Source: CAZYWA01 sp964650975 [NCBI: uncultured bacterium]
GTDB taxonomy: Bacteria > JADJOY01
DNA: 17,185 nucleotides
Reading direction: 5' to 3'
Assembly: GCA_964650975.1 (NCBI GenBank)
Contig: CAZYWA010000124.1
Coordinates: forward strand, 1-17,185
The notes beneath the pieces are model-generated. The model had not been told where the DNA came from and ran no database searches. It was given only the letters and a program-made list of their open reading frames with translations. Shown here one piece after another: positions 6,534 through 14,374 of the stretch (position 1 is its first letter; each line of letters begins with the position of its first letter). The position numbers were made by a program, and so were the translations under genes.

Positions 6534-9137
6534 GTGGCGCTCAACCGTGCTCGACGCGAGAACCGGGGGCGGGGCTCGTCCGCCAGCGAGCCTGCGCTGC
6601 CCTACGATCCACCCGGCGACTGGTCGCCGCTCTCGCCCGGCGACGAGCGCCGCTTTCACCCCCTCTACGTCACGCCTCACGAGGGCGGGCTGCTGCTCAG
6701 CTTCGGCAGGAGCTTCGGCGATCGCGCCTGGGAACGGACCAAGGACGCGGTGAAGGAAGCCGGCGCTCGGTTCGCGCGCGGGCTCGAGGGATGGGTGCTC
6801 CCGGCTCGCGAGTTCGCCCTCGACCGGGTGAGCGGGCTCCGGGTGATGGTCGACGAAGAGGCGCGCGAAGCGATCGAGGGCGCACGCCGGACCTTGCGGC
6901 GGAGCTTCGAGGCCCTGCCGCCGGCCGCGCGCCACTTCCGCCCCTCGATCCGCGCGCTCGAGCCCGACGAGCTGCGCTCGCATCCCGCGCTCACCGAGCA
7001 CGAGCGAGCGTTCGTGATCGACGTGCGGACCGCGCGCCTCGCCGATCTCTCGGCCAAGCAACGGGACTGGCTGAAGCGCATCGAGGAGCGCCACCGCGCG
7101 CGGCTCGACGAGGATCCGGCGCTGGTTCTCGAGCTGTTCCGAGCGCGTGCCATGGCCGCCGCCGACGCGTCCACGGGCGACGCGCCCAAGAGCGAGCGGG
7201 CTGCAGCACCAGCTCGGAAGCGCCCGAGCACCCGACCTGCCGCGACCCAGGAACCGAAGGAGCAAAAGGAGAAGCGCGGGACCGCCGGGCCCACGCGATC
7301 GACGGCACCTCCGCCCCAGCCGGAGTCTCCGCCGCCGGCGCCCGACGATGAGCCGGCGCCGGTCGAGGAGAGTAGCGAGCTCAAGCTCTTCCAGCCGCAG
7401 CTCGACGACCTGACCCGGGACTTCCTGCGCCGCCATCCGATCTTCCGCGCCGAGGACCGCGCCGAGCTGCGCCGGGTCATCCTGGGCCAGGGCTCGATCT
7501 GGATCGCCGAGCTCGAGGCGCGCCTCCACGCGTATCTCGCGGCACATCCCGAGGCTCGGCTCGATCTGTTCCGGACGCGCGCGGCACGGCTGGCTTCCCA
7601 GGCCACCGAAGCCGAGCGCCGCGACACTCTCGAGCGAGCCAAGGACGACGATCGCTTCCCCCTGCCGCGCGGCTTCCGCCGCGAGAGCCTCTCGAGCGGC
7701 GACCTGCACGCTTACCAGCGCAAAGGTGTGCGCTGGCTGCTCGCGGTGCGGCGCGGGATCCTCGCCCACGACGTGGGTCTGGGGAAAACCGTGCAAGCGA
7801 TTGCCGCCGCGGCGGCGCTCATGGATTCGGGCGAGGCGACGCGCGCCCTGGTCGTGGTCCCCAAGCCGCGGCTGGTCGGCTGGGAGCGCGAGATCCAGCG
7901 CTTCACCGACCGCAGCGTGGTCGCGGTGTTCGGCGATCGCGACGAGCGGCTGCGCGCCTATCGCGCGGCGCGCAAGGCCGCGTTCGTGATCGTCGGCTAC
8001 CACGCGCTGGTGCGCGAGGTGCCCGAGCTCACCGCGCTCGGCGCGCAGGTGCTGATCGTCGACGAGGCGCACCGGCTCAAGAGCTCGAAGACGCTCGCCT
8101 CGCAGGGCTTCCGCGAGCTCGCGACCGCGCCCTACGCGTTCTTCCTGACCGCCACGCCGATGCCCAACCGCCCCGAGGAGCTGCACGCGCTGCTCGGCCA
8201 CCTCCATCCGAAGCTCTTGGGCACGCTGTGGGGGGACTTCGTGCCGCGCTACGCGATCGCCGAGCGGCTGCGCCTCAAGGGAAGGCGGCGGCCGGTGTTC
8301 CACATCAAGGGATACCGGAATCTCGACGAGCTGCGCGAGCGGATCTCGCCTTACGTGTTCCTCAAGACCGCCGCGGACCCGGACGTCTCGCTCGACCTGC
8401 CGCCGCTCCGCGAGATGGTGATCGAGCTGGGGCTGGCACCGGAGCAGGCGGAGCTCTACGCGGCGCTGCGCACCGACGCCGCCAAGACCCTGGCGGCGAT
8501 CGATCCGCGCCGCTTCGGGCCGCGCGAGCGCGCCAGTTTGCTCACCCACGTGCTGCGCCTCGAGCAGGTGGTCATCTCGCCCTTGCTGATCGATCCGAGC
8601 TACCGGGGCGCCAGCCCCAAGCTCGACGAGACCGTCGAGCTGGTGCTCGAGCGCCTGGAGCGCAAGGCTCCGGGAACCATCGTGTTCTGCCGGTTCCTGG
8701 ATGCGCTGCGCGGGCTGCGGCGCGCGCTCGAGCATCGCGGCGTCGAGCCGGCGCTGATCGCGTCGATCGAGGGCAGCGTGCCGGCGGCGACCATCGACAA
8801 GATCGAGCAAGGTTTCCGCGGCGGACGCTTCCGCGTGCTGCTCGCCAGCGACGCGGCGCGCGAGGGACTCAACCTGCAAGGCTGCGCGGACCTGCTGATC
8901 CACCTCGACGTCCCGTGGGTGCCGAACATCGTCCACCAGCGCAACGGGCGGATTCACCGCCAGGGACAGTCGCGTCCCGTCACGGTCATCCACTTCCGCA
9001 TCCCGCGCACCATCGAGGAGCGCAAGGTGGCGACGCTCGAGCGCAAGCGCGGCTGGATCGCGCAGGTGCTGGGCGCGGGGACCGGCGAGATCGAGACCGC
9101 GCTCACGCTCGACGATCTGCGCGCGCTGCTGGAATGA
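6534..9137 (+). CDS. SNF2-family DNA helicase/translocase with HARP-like N-terminus
   Basis: The protein has 867 residues from GTG 6534, chosen because of the abutting -10 element. The N-terminal part (about 40-95: LLLSFGRSFGDRAWERTKDAV through GWVLPAREF) resembles the HARP-type DNA-structure-binding module of SMARCAL1-like annealing helicases; that match is by eye. A Pro/Ala/Glu-rich, probably disordered linker spans 210-285. It is flanked by two similar helical segments ending EDPALVLELFRARA and AHPEARLDLFRTRA, suggesting an internal duplication. The SNF2 motor follows: motif I GLGKT (415-419), motif II DEAH (510-513), motif III LTATPMPN, and in the second RecA lobe LLASDAAREGLNLQG, DVPWVPNIVHQRNGRIHRQGQ. 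All core motifs are intact. It should move on duplex DNA and may remodel or reanneal forks or displace proteins. No methylase or nuclease lies nearby, so a restriction or defence role is not supported by context. Confidence 0.85.
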   Translation: MALNRARRENRGRGSSASEPALPYDPPGDWSPLSPGDERRFHPLYVTPHEGGLLLSFGRSFGDRAWERTKDAVKEAGARFARGLEGWVLPAREFALDRVSGLRVMVDEEAREAIEGARRTLRRSFEALPPAARHFRPSIRALEPDELRSHPALTEHERAFVIDVRTARLADLSAKQRDWLKRIEERHRARLDEDPALVLELFRARAMAAADASTGDAPKSERAAAPARKRPSTRPAATQEPKEQKEKRGTAGPTRSTAPPPQPESPPPAPDDEPAPVEESSELKLFQPQLDDLTRDFLRRHPIFRAEDRAELRRVILGQGSIWIAELEARLHAYLAAHPEARLDLFRTRAARLASQATEAERRDTLERAKDDDRFPLPRGFRRESLSSGDLHAYQRKGVRWLLAVRRGILAHDVGLGKTVQAIAAAAALMDSGEATRALVVVPKPRLVGWEREIQRFTDRSVVAVFGDRDERLRAYRAARKAAFVIVGYHALVREVPELTALGAQVLIVDEAHRLKSSKTLASQGFRELATAPYAFFLTATPMPNRPEELHALLGHLHPKLLGTLWGDFVPRYAIAERLRLKGRRRPVFHIKGYRNLDELRERISPYVFLKTAADPDVSLDLPPLREMVIELGLAPEQAELYAALRTDAAKTLAAIDPRRFGPRERASLLTHVLRLEQVVISPLLIDPSYRGASPKLDETVELVLERLERKAPGTIVFCRFLDALRGLRRALEHRGVEPALIASIEGSVPAATIDKIEQGFRGGRFRVLLASDAAREGLNLQGCADLLIHLDVPWVPNIVHQRNGRIHRQGQSRPVTVIHFRIPRTIEERKVATLERKRGWIAQVLGAGTGEIETALTLDDLRALLE

Positions 9138-9141
9138 GTTT

Positions 9142-9202
9142 CCTCGGGGGCCGTCGCGCCGCGCTCGGTGCCCTCGCTTTGCGTCGAGCGCCTCTCCCGA
9201 GG
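9142..9202. other. Nested inverted repeats between the helicase and the phosphotransferase
   Basis: CCTCGGG 9142-9148 pairs with CCCGAGG 9196-9202, and inside it GCGCTCG 9161-9167 pairs with CGAGCGC 9185-9191. The nested stems nearly fill the 80-bp gap between the two genes. There is no T tract. The structure could be a transcription or processing signal between helicase and downstream operon, or chance pairing in GC-rich DNA. Confidence 0.35.
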
Positions 9203-9208
9203 TACTGA
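9179..9208 (+). promoter_or_regulatory. Weak candidate promoter of the phosphotransferase operon
   Basis: TTGCGT (9179-9184), an 18-bp spacer and TACTGA (9203-9208) precede ATG 9218 by nine bases, similar to the short-leader arrangement elsewhere in the window. Hexamer matches are modest and the elements overlap the inverted repeat, so this is tentative. Confidence 0.25.
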
Positions 9209-9217
9209 GAACGCCTG

Positions 9218-11722
9218 ATGCTCGAGACTTTCATGTACACGCTCGGCGACGGCTTCCTCACCGGATCGCACCCGGTTCTCGAAGCCTATGCGGTGGTCAC
9301 CGCGATCGTGCCGATCCTCGGCACGCTGATCGTCACGGTGGTGTGCGCCGCGCTGTTCGTGGTGATGCTGGCGTTCGGCCTGAGCGTCACTGGGCGGATG
9401 GTCCACTCCGCGGTGCTGTTCACGGTGATCTTCGGGCTGGTGGTGGCGTTCCGCCGGCTGGGGCTCGCCCTTCGCCGCAAGCTGCGCCCGCCACCGGTGG
9501 TGAGCCTGGCGTCGGTCGGCGATGTGGGCTGGGCGGCGCGGGACGTCGGTCACAAGGCCGCGAACCTGGCCCGTTTCGCCGCCGCCGGCGCGCGCGTGGC
9601 GGCGGGCTGGGTGGTGACGGCGGACACCTTCGACCGCTTCCTGCTCGCCAACGGGCTCGACGCGAGCGGCCAGGACTCGACCGGGTTCGCCGAGCGCATC
9701 CGCGCCGCCAAGGTCCCCAGGAAGCTGCTCCGGGAGCTCGAGCGAACGCTGGTGGCCTCCGCCGGCCGGCAGTTCCTGCTGCGCTCGTCGTTCCTCGACG
9801 AGGATCGCGGCGACCGCGCGTTTCCCGGGGTCTACGAATCGGTGCCCTGGGACGTCGAGTCGGGTCGGCAGGGGCTCGCCACGGCGCTCAAGGACGTTTG
9901 GGCCTCCTACTGGTCGGAGCGCGCCGTCGAGTACCGGGGCACCGCCGGACCGGGGCCGGAGCCGCTCAAGCGGCTCGCGGTGCTGGTGAACGCGCGGCTT
10001 CCGCACGACGACCTGGGATTCGGCTCGTCCGCCGACGTGCGCACCGGCTTCACCGAGCGCCACCTGGTGGAGGTCGCGACCGAGGGCCGCGAATGCACCG
10101 GCATGCACTCGCTCCTCCCCAACGTGGTGAGCGAGCTCGCCAGCAGCCCCGGCGCGAGCCTCGACCCGGGCTTCGTGAAGGAGATCTCGGTCCTCGCCGG
10201 GCGAGCCGAGATCTTCCTCGGGCGGCACGTGGAGATCGAGTGGGGCACCAAGGACGGCCGCACCTACGTCTACCAGGTGCGGCCGCTCACCTCGCTGCCG
10301 CGCCGCCACACCTTCACGAACTCCTACCTCGCCGACACGCCGCGCTACCCGCTCACTCCGCTCGCGTGGTGGTTCGTGTTCGGGAACGAGCCGCCCGCTC
10401 GGGTGCTGAGCTCGGGCCTGGCGAGGCTCGGTCTCGGCTCGCTCTCCGAGAACGACGTGCTGATCCATCGCGGAGTGCTCTACCTGGGATGGGAGCGCTT
10501 CAAGCCGCTGTTCGTCGATCCTCAGCTGACCGACGTGCCGCTTCGCACGTCGCTCCGGGTGCTGGCCCGGCTCACGCGGACCTGGCTGCGCGGCGCGCGT
10601 ACCATCCGGACGCCGCCCGTTCCGTCGCCGCCACCCCCGGGTCTCGACGCGCGGGCACTGCTGCTCCGCTTCGAGGCGATGCGCGCCGACCGGCTGGTGC
10701 CGCTCACCCGCGCGCAGGCGATCGAGGTGCAGGCGGCGGCCGTCGTCGATGGCTTGCTGCGCCAGATCGCCGGCCCCGGCCGGGTACCTCCCGCGCACGT
10801 CGAGACGCCGCTCGAGAAGCTGCGCGCGCACATCCGGGACCAGGCCCGGAAAGGCGTCGTCGAGAAAAACACCGAGGAGCTGATCCGCAGCGTCTGGTAT
10901 CTATCGGACCGGGAGGCCGAGCTCTCGGCTCTGCGAGCGATCGATTTCCCGGAGGCGTTCCTGCTGCGTCTGGGCCTCGCCGCCGATTCGCCGCGATCGG
11001 GAATGGCGGCCGACGAGGCGGTCGCACCGCCGTCGGAGGCGCCCATGGTGCGCGGATTCCGCTGGCTGGTGGCGTTACGGGACCGGCTGCTCACCGAGCG
11101 CGAGCAGATCAACGTGCGCATCAATGCGCTCGACTACGAAGCGCGGCTGGTGGCCGAGGCGCTCTCGGCGCGCATCGCCGAGCAGTTCTCCGACTGGCGG
11201 CGGGACGACGTGTTCTTCCTCACGCCTCCCGAGCTTCGCGAGCTGATCGACTCCCGCATCGATCCGGTCTCGATCGACCACCGGCTGCGCCAGCGGCGCG
11301 CGGTGCACGCGCGCAACTCCTCGTTCGACCACCCCGACATCGTGCACGTCGACGACCGGCGCCAGGTGGTCGAGGAGCCGCCGCTGCTCCTCGGTCCCGA
11401 CCTGCTGACGGTCGGGATTCCGCTGGGCGGCGGCGTGGTGCGGGGCACCGCGCGGGTGCTGCGCACCGGCGACTGGGTGCCGCCCGAGACCGCGGCCGGT
11501 CAGGTGGTGATACTGCCCGATCCGTCCGCGATCTGGACCGCCGTCGCCGCCAACGCGGCGGCGGTGCTGTTCGCGCGCGGAGGGCCGCTTTCGCACCTCG
11601 CGATCTGGTGCCGCGAGCGGCGCATTCCCACGATCGTGGCGCCGCGGCAGATTTACGACCTGGTGAAGGACGGCGACCCGCTGGTCATCGACGCGGATCG
11701 CGGCGAGGTGCGCCGTGCTTGA
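9218..11722 (+). CDS. Membrane-anchored rifampin-phosphotransferase-like (PEP-utilizing enzyme family) phosphotransferase
   Basis: The protein has 834 residues. Residues 23-55 and 62-78 are strongly hydrophobic, giving two or three membrane segments. An ATP-grasp domain (PF01326 type, about 95-360) follows: VGHKAANL (Lys113), LLRSS (Arg189), HVEIEWGTKDG (Glu341) and YVYQVRP (Gln353, Arg355). A large middle domain (about 365-725) has TNSYLADTPRYPLTPLAWW and DDVFFLTPPEL, patterns seen in rifampin phosphotransferases. The C-terminal swivelling domain (735-834, PF00391 type) carries the phosphohistidine in GGPLSHLAIWCRERRIP (His793). Order and catalytic residues match Rph, which transfers the ATP beta-phosphate through histidine to a hydroxyl. 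The pyruvate/PEP-binding barrel of PEP synthase is absent. The membrane anchor suggests a membrane-associated acceptor rather than rifampin, which is inference. The gene overlaps the next by 8 bp. Confidence 0.8.
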   Translation: MLETFMYTLGDGFLTGSHPVLEAYAVVTAIVPILGTLIVTVVCAALFVVMLAFGLSVTGRMVHSAVLFTVIFGLVVAFRRLGLALRRKLRPPPVVSLASVGDVGWAARDVGHKAANLARFAAAGARVAAGWVVTADTFDRFLLANGLDASGQDSTGFAERIRAAKVPRKLLRELERTLVASAGRQFLLRSSFLDEDRGDRAFPGVYESVPWDVESGRQGLATALKDVWASYWSERAVEYRGTAGPGPEPLKRLAVLVNARLPHDDLGFGSSADVRTGFTERHLVEVATEGRECTGMHSLLPNVVSELASSPGASLDPGFVKEISVLAGRAEIFLGRHVEIEWGTKDGRTYVYQVRPLTSLPRRHTFTNSYLADTPRYPLTPLAWWFVFGNEPPARVLSSGLARLGLGSLSENDVLIHRGVLYLGWERFKPLFVDPQLTDVPLRTSLRVLARLTRTWLRGARTIRTPPVPSPPPPGLDARALLLRFEAMRADRLVPLTRAQAIEVQAAAVVDGLLRQIAGPGRVPPAHVETPLEKLRAHIRDQARKGVVEKNTEELIRSVWYLSDREAELSALRAIDFPEAFLLRLGLAADSPRSGMAADEAVAPPSEAPMVRGFRWLVALRDRLLTEREQINVRINALDYEARLVAEALSARIAEQFSDWRRDDVFFLTPPELRELIDSRIDPVSIDHRLRQRRAVHARNSSFDHPDIVHVDDRRQVVEEPPLLLGPDLLTVGIPLGGGVVRGTARVLRTGDWVPPETAAGQVVILPDPSAIWTAVAANAAAVLFARGGPLSHLAIWCRERRIPTIVAPRQIYDLVKDGDPLVIDADRGEVRRA

Positions 11723-13295
11723 TGCCGCGAGCCTGATGGTACTGCTGGCGGTGGTGCTGCCCGCATCGTGGCTTTCCGCCGCGTTCCACCACAAGACCGC
11801 CTGGCGTCGCATCCATCTCACGATCGTGCTGGTGGCCATCGGCGCGCTGCTGCGGCACGGCGCTCTCAGGGCGGACCGCGCGGACGTCCCGTTCGTCCTC
11901 GCGGCGGTGATCTCGACCTGCCTGTGGCTGATCGCCGAGGTCGCGTGGGGGTGGAACGAGAAACCTGGCTCGATGGTGACGAGTGTCGCGTGGGGCGGCG
12001 CGGCGCTGGCCTGGACCGTGCCGACCTTCACGACGGCCCCGCCGCGCGCGCACGACCATGCGGCCTTCTGGCTGGTCGACGTGTTCGACAAGCTCTTCTT
12101 CGGAGCGCTGGTGCCGGTGCTCCGCTGGCTGCACCTGGACGCGGGCGCCAGGCCGGCGCTCGTGCATTTCGCGGACGTCCTGGTGTTCCTGAGCCGCAAC
12201 CTCGTGGGCATCGCGTTCGCCGGCAATCTGGTGCTGGTGGCACTGGTGTACGAGGTGCTGCGGGGGCGAATCGCCGGCTTTGCGCCGTGGCTCTCGCGAG
12301 TCGAGGGACGGGTGCCGGTTCCGTTCGCGCTCCTGTGGCCGATCGCGACCGCCTACGAGCTGTGGTTCGGCACCAATCCGCTGTGGAGCGCGTGCCAGCA
12401 GATCGGGCTGGCCGCGTGCGGCCTGTCGGGATTGTGGGTGCTCTACCTGCTGTCGAGCGGCAGCCGCATGCTGCGCGCGGCCTTCTGGGCGGTGGGGGCC
12501 GTGCACGTGCTGATTCCCGAGCTCTTCTGGGTGCCGTGCGCGATCGGCTGCGTCAACGCGTTCGCGCGCGTCACGGTCTTCGCGCAGAGCTATACCCGCG
12601 CTCACGAGCAGATCGGCGTGCGTGTCGAGCGCGGCCTCACCTGGCTCAGGAAGCGCACCCGGCCCGTTCCGATCCTGATCTGCTTGCTGCTGGTGCACGC
12701 GCCGCGCCTCTACTTCATGCGCGACAACTGGCGCGGCGGGCTGGCGGAGCCGCGCCCGTCCGTGGCCGCGGGCTCCGCGGTCGGACGGGGGATGGTGCGC
12801 GTCGAGTGGCCGGCCGGAGCCATCGACATCGACCAGTACGAGTTCCCCAATCGCAAAGGCCAGCTACCCTGGACCGGGCGTTCGCCACGGCAAGCGCAAG
12901 CGGCCTGCGCGGCGCGCGGCAAGCACTTGTGCACCCGCAACGAGTGGGCGTGGGCGTGCTCCGAGGAGGGCAAGAACCGCCACATCTTCGCCGGGCCCAG
13001 CGACCACGATTCGATGGATCGCGTCATCCACGAATGCAACACCTCGGGCGAGCACGACGTGCTCCCCTCGGGCGCGCTCTCGGGCTGCGTGACCCAGGAC
13101 GGAGTTCACGACATGCCGGGCAACGTCTTCGAGTGGGTCGCGATGCCCGACCGGCCGTCGGTCTTCGGCCTGGCCGGGGGGTCCTGCGACCAGGGTGACG
13201 ATCTGACCCTGTCCTGCCCGTTCGCGGTGATCGTGGACGAGTTGCAGGTGCCCATCCTCGACCTCGACGTGGTTGGTTTTCGCTGCTGTCGCTGA
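11715..13295 (+). CDS. Polytopic membrane protein with C-terminal formylglycine-generating-enzyme-like (SUMF1/FGE-sulfatase) domain
   Basis: The 526-residue protein starts at GTG 11715 inside the end of the phosphotransferase gene. Residues 1-335 contain about eight or nine hydrophobic segments (near 5-24, 33-47, 58-80, 86-104, 158-182, 202-222, 226-248, 255-280, 317-333). I do not recognise this membrane part. Residues 360-526 match the FGE/SUMF1 fold (PF03781): IDIDQYEFPN, ARGKHLCTRNEWAWAC (400-415), ECNTSG, GVHDMPGNVFEWVA (463-476), AGGSC (487-491) and VGFRCC (520-525). Oxygen-dependent FGEs place two copper-binding cysteines 3 and 8 residues after GGS. Here cysteines fall at 491 and 501, so the active site is not canonical. 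It may be a structural or sensory relative rather than a sulfatase activator. The next gene encodes an alkaline-phosphatase-superfamily enzyme, a relative of sulfatases, and lies 9 bp away. Confidence 0.75.
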   Translation: MLDAASLMVLLAVVLPASWLSAAFHHKTAWRRIHLTIVLVAIGALLRHGALRADRADVPFVLAAVISTCLWLIAEVAWGWNEKPGSMVTSVAWGGAALAWTVPTFTTAPPRAHDHAAFWLVDVFDKLFFGALVPVLRWLHLDAGARPALVHFADVLVFLSRNLVGIAFAGNLVLVALVYEVLRGRIAGFAPWLSRVEGRVPVPFALLWPIATAYELWFGTNPLWSACQQIGLAACGLSGLWVLYLLSSGSRMLRAAFWAVGAVHVLIPELFWVPCAIGCVNAFARVTVFAQSYTRAHEQIGVRVERGLTWLRKRTRPVPILICLLLVHAPRLYFMRDNWRGGLAEPRPSVAAGSAVGRGMVRVEWPAGAIDIDQYEFPNRKGQLPWTGRSPRQAQAACAARGKHLCTRNEWAWACSEEGKNRHIFAGPSDHDSMDRVIHECNTSGEHDVLPSGALSGCVTQDGVHDMPGNVFEWVAMPDRPSVFGLAGGSCDQGDDLTLSCPFAVIVDELQVPILDLDVVGFRCCR

Positions 13296-13304
13296 GCACC
13301 GATC

Positions 13305-14309
13305 GTGACGGAACACCAAGCCCCCGATTCCAGCGCCCCGCCGGCCCCGCCCAAGAAGCGGCGCCGCTGGCTTCGCGTGGTGCTGCCGGTCCTCTTCTTT
13401 CTGTGCGCCATCGAGATGCCCAACCCGTTCGAGGAGTTCTTCTGGGGCCTCTTCTCGCCCACGCGAATCGACCGGGTGGGTGCGCCGGTTCAGCCCCGAA
13501 TCCACGAACCGTCGCGCATGGTGCTGTTGATCTCCTTCGACGGGCTGGCCCGGACCGTGCTGGCCAAGCACACGCCCTCCACCATCGCGGACCTGGCTCG
13601 CGACGGGACCGTCGCCACGTTCGCGACCGACATCGCGACCTCGACCCTCGAGTCGCACGGCGTGATGGTGTCGAGCCAGTCGATGGAGGAGAGCGGCTTC
13701 AGTGCCCACACCTACCGCCCCTGGAGCCACTTCCGCGGACCCACGATCTTCACGGTGTGCGCTCGCGAGGGATGGCGCTGCGGCCTCTTCACCGGAAAGA
13801 TCAAGCTGGCGGCGCTGGTGGCGAAGGAGCCAGGGTGCGAGCGCTTCGAGTACCGGCGCGACAAAGGGAAGAGCGGCGACGGTCCGGAGGTGCTCGACAC
13901 GGCGCTCGCCTACATCCACGAGCGCGACCCCGACTTCGTGATGATTCACCTCCCGGACGTGGATGTCGTGGGCCACCGCTCCGGTTGGGGCAGCGACGAG
14001 CAGCTCGAGGCGCTGACCCGACTCGACCAAGCGCTGAGCACGTTCCTGATCCAGGCGTCGATGGCGACGTCGCGCCACCTCGCGGTGGTGGTCACGGCGG
14101 ACCACGGCGGCCGCGACAAGGCCCATCGCGACCAGTCACCCGAGGTGAGCCAGGTGCCGTGGATCCTGTGGGGACCCGGGATCCAGCACTCGCTCATCTC
14201 GAGCGACGTATCGGAGCTCGACACGGCACCGACGATCGCCGCCCTGCTGGGAGTCGACCCGCCGCCGGAATGGCGCGGCCACCCGCTGGTGCCGGTCGCC
14301 GGGCGGTAG
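13305..14309 (+). CDS. Membrane-anchored alkaline-phosphatase-superfamily phosphodiesterase/phosphatase
   Basis: The protein has 334 residues from GTG 13305. A basic N-terminus (KKRRRW) and one hydrophobic segment (about 22-37) form a signal anchor, placing the catalytic domain outside the cytoplasmic membrane. The two-metal alkaline-phosphatase/NPP core (PF01663 type) is complete: ISFDG (Asp79), nucleophile region TSTLESHG (Thr114 by analogy with NPP threonine), DVDVVGHRSG (Asp218/Asp220, His224), TADHGG (Asp266, His267) and DKAHRDQ (His274), followed by VPWILWGPGI. No C-x-P-x-R or S-x-P-x-R sulfatase motif occurs, so it is not an obvious target of the FGE-like neighbour. It probably hydrolyses a phosphomonoester or phosphodiester; the substrate is unknown. 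It is the last gene of the three-gene unit and is followed at once by strong hairpins. Confidence 0.8.
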   Translation: MTEHQAPDSSAPPAPPKKRRRWLRVVLPVLFFLCAIEMPNPFEEFFWGLFSPTRIDRVGAPVQPRIHEPSRMVLLISFDGLARTVLAKHTPSTIADLARDGTVATFATDIATSTLESHGVMVSSQSMEESGFSAHTYRPWSHFRGPTIFTVCAREGWRCGLFTGKIKLAALVAKEPGCERFEYRRDKGKSGDGPEVLDTALAYIHERDPDFVMIHLPDVDVVGHRSGWGSDEQLEALTRLDQALSTFLIQASMATSRHLAVVVTADHGGRDKAHRDQSPEVSQVPWILWGPGIQHSLISSDVSELDTAPTIAALLGVDPPPEWRGHPLVPVAGR

Positions 14310-14315
14310 CTTTTC

Positions 14316-14336
14316 GGGGGGCTGTTCCAGCCCCCC
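14316..14336 (+). terminator. GC-rich hairpin directly after the three-gene unit
   Basis: GGGGGGCTG (14316-14324) pairs perfectly with CAGCCCCCC (14328-14336) around a 3-base loop, seven bases after the stop codon. A competing outer stem, TTCGGGG (14313-14319) with CCCCGAA (14338-14344), is possible. No T tract follows, so it may act with the next hairpins rather than alone. Confidence 0.55.
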
Positions 14337-14351
14337 GCCCCGAACGCGTCG

Positions 14352-14374
14352 GTGGGGTCTTGCGAAGACCCCAC
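14352..14374. other. Perfect 10-bp inverted repeat
   Basis: GTGGGGTCTT (14352-14361) pairs with AAGACCCCAC (14365-14374) across the 3-base loop GCG. Together with the neighbouring hairpins it forms a compact structured element between the convergent genes ending at 14309 and 14504. Confidence 0.6.

Noticed and set aside
5988-8993. A 1001-codon open frame on the minus strand opposite the helicase.
   Set aside because: Its translation is arginine/histidine/glutamate-rich without recognisable motifs, and the plus strand encodes all SNF2 motifs. It is a GC-rich shadow frame.
9134-9208. A 24-codon frame starting at ATG 9134 that overlaps the helicase stop.
   Set aside because: It has low-complexity Arg/Leu/Ala content and no ribosome binding site, and is explained by the intergenic inverted repeats.
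6534-14309. A defence island reading for the SNF2 helicase together with the phosphotransferase operon.
   Set aside because: No methyltransferase, nuclease, toxin or integrase is nearby, and a structured 80-bp gap separates the helicase from the operon.
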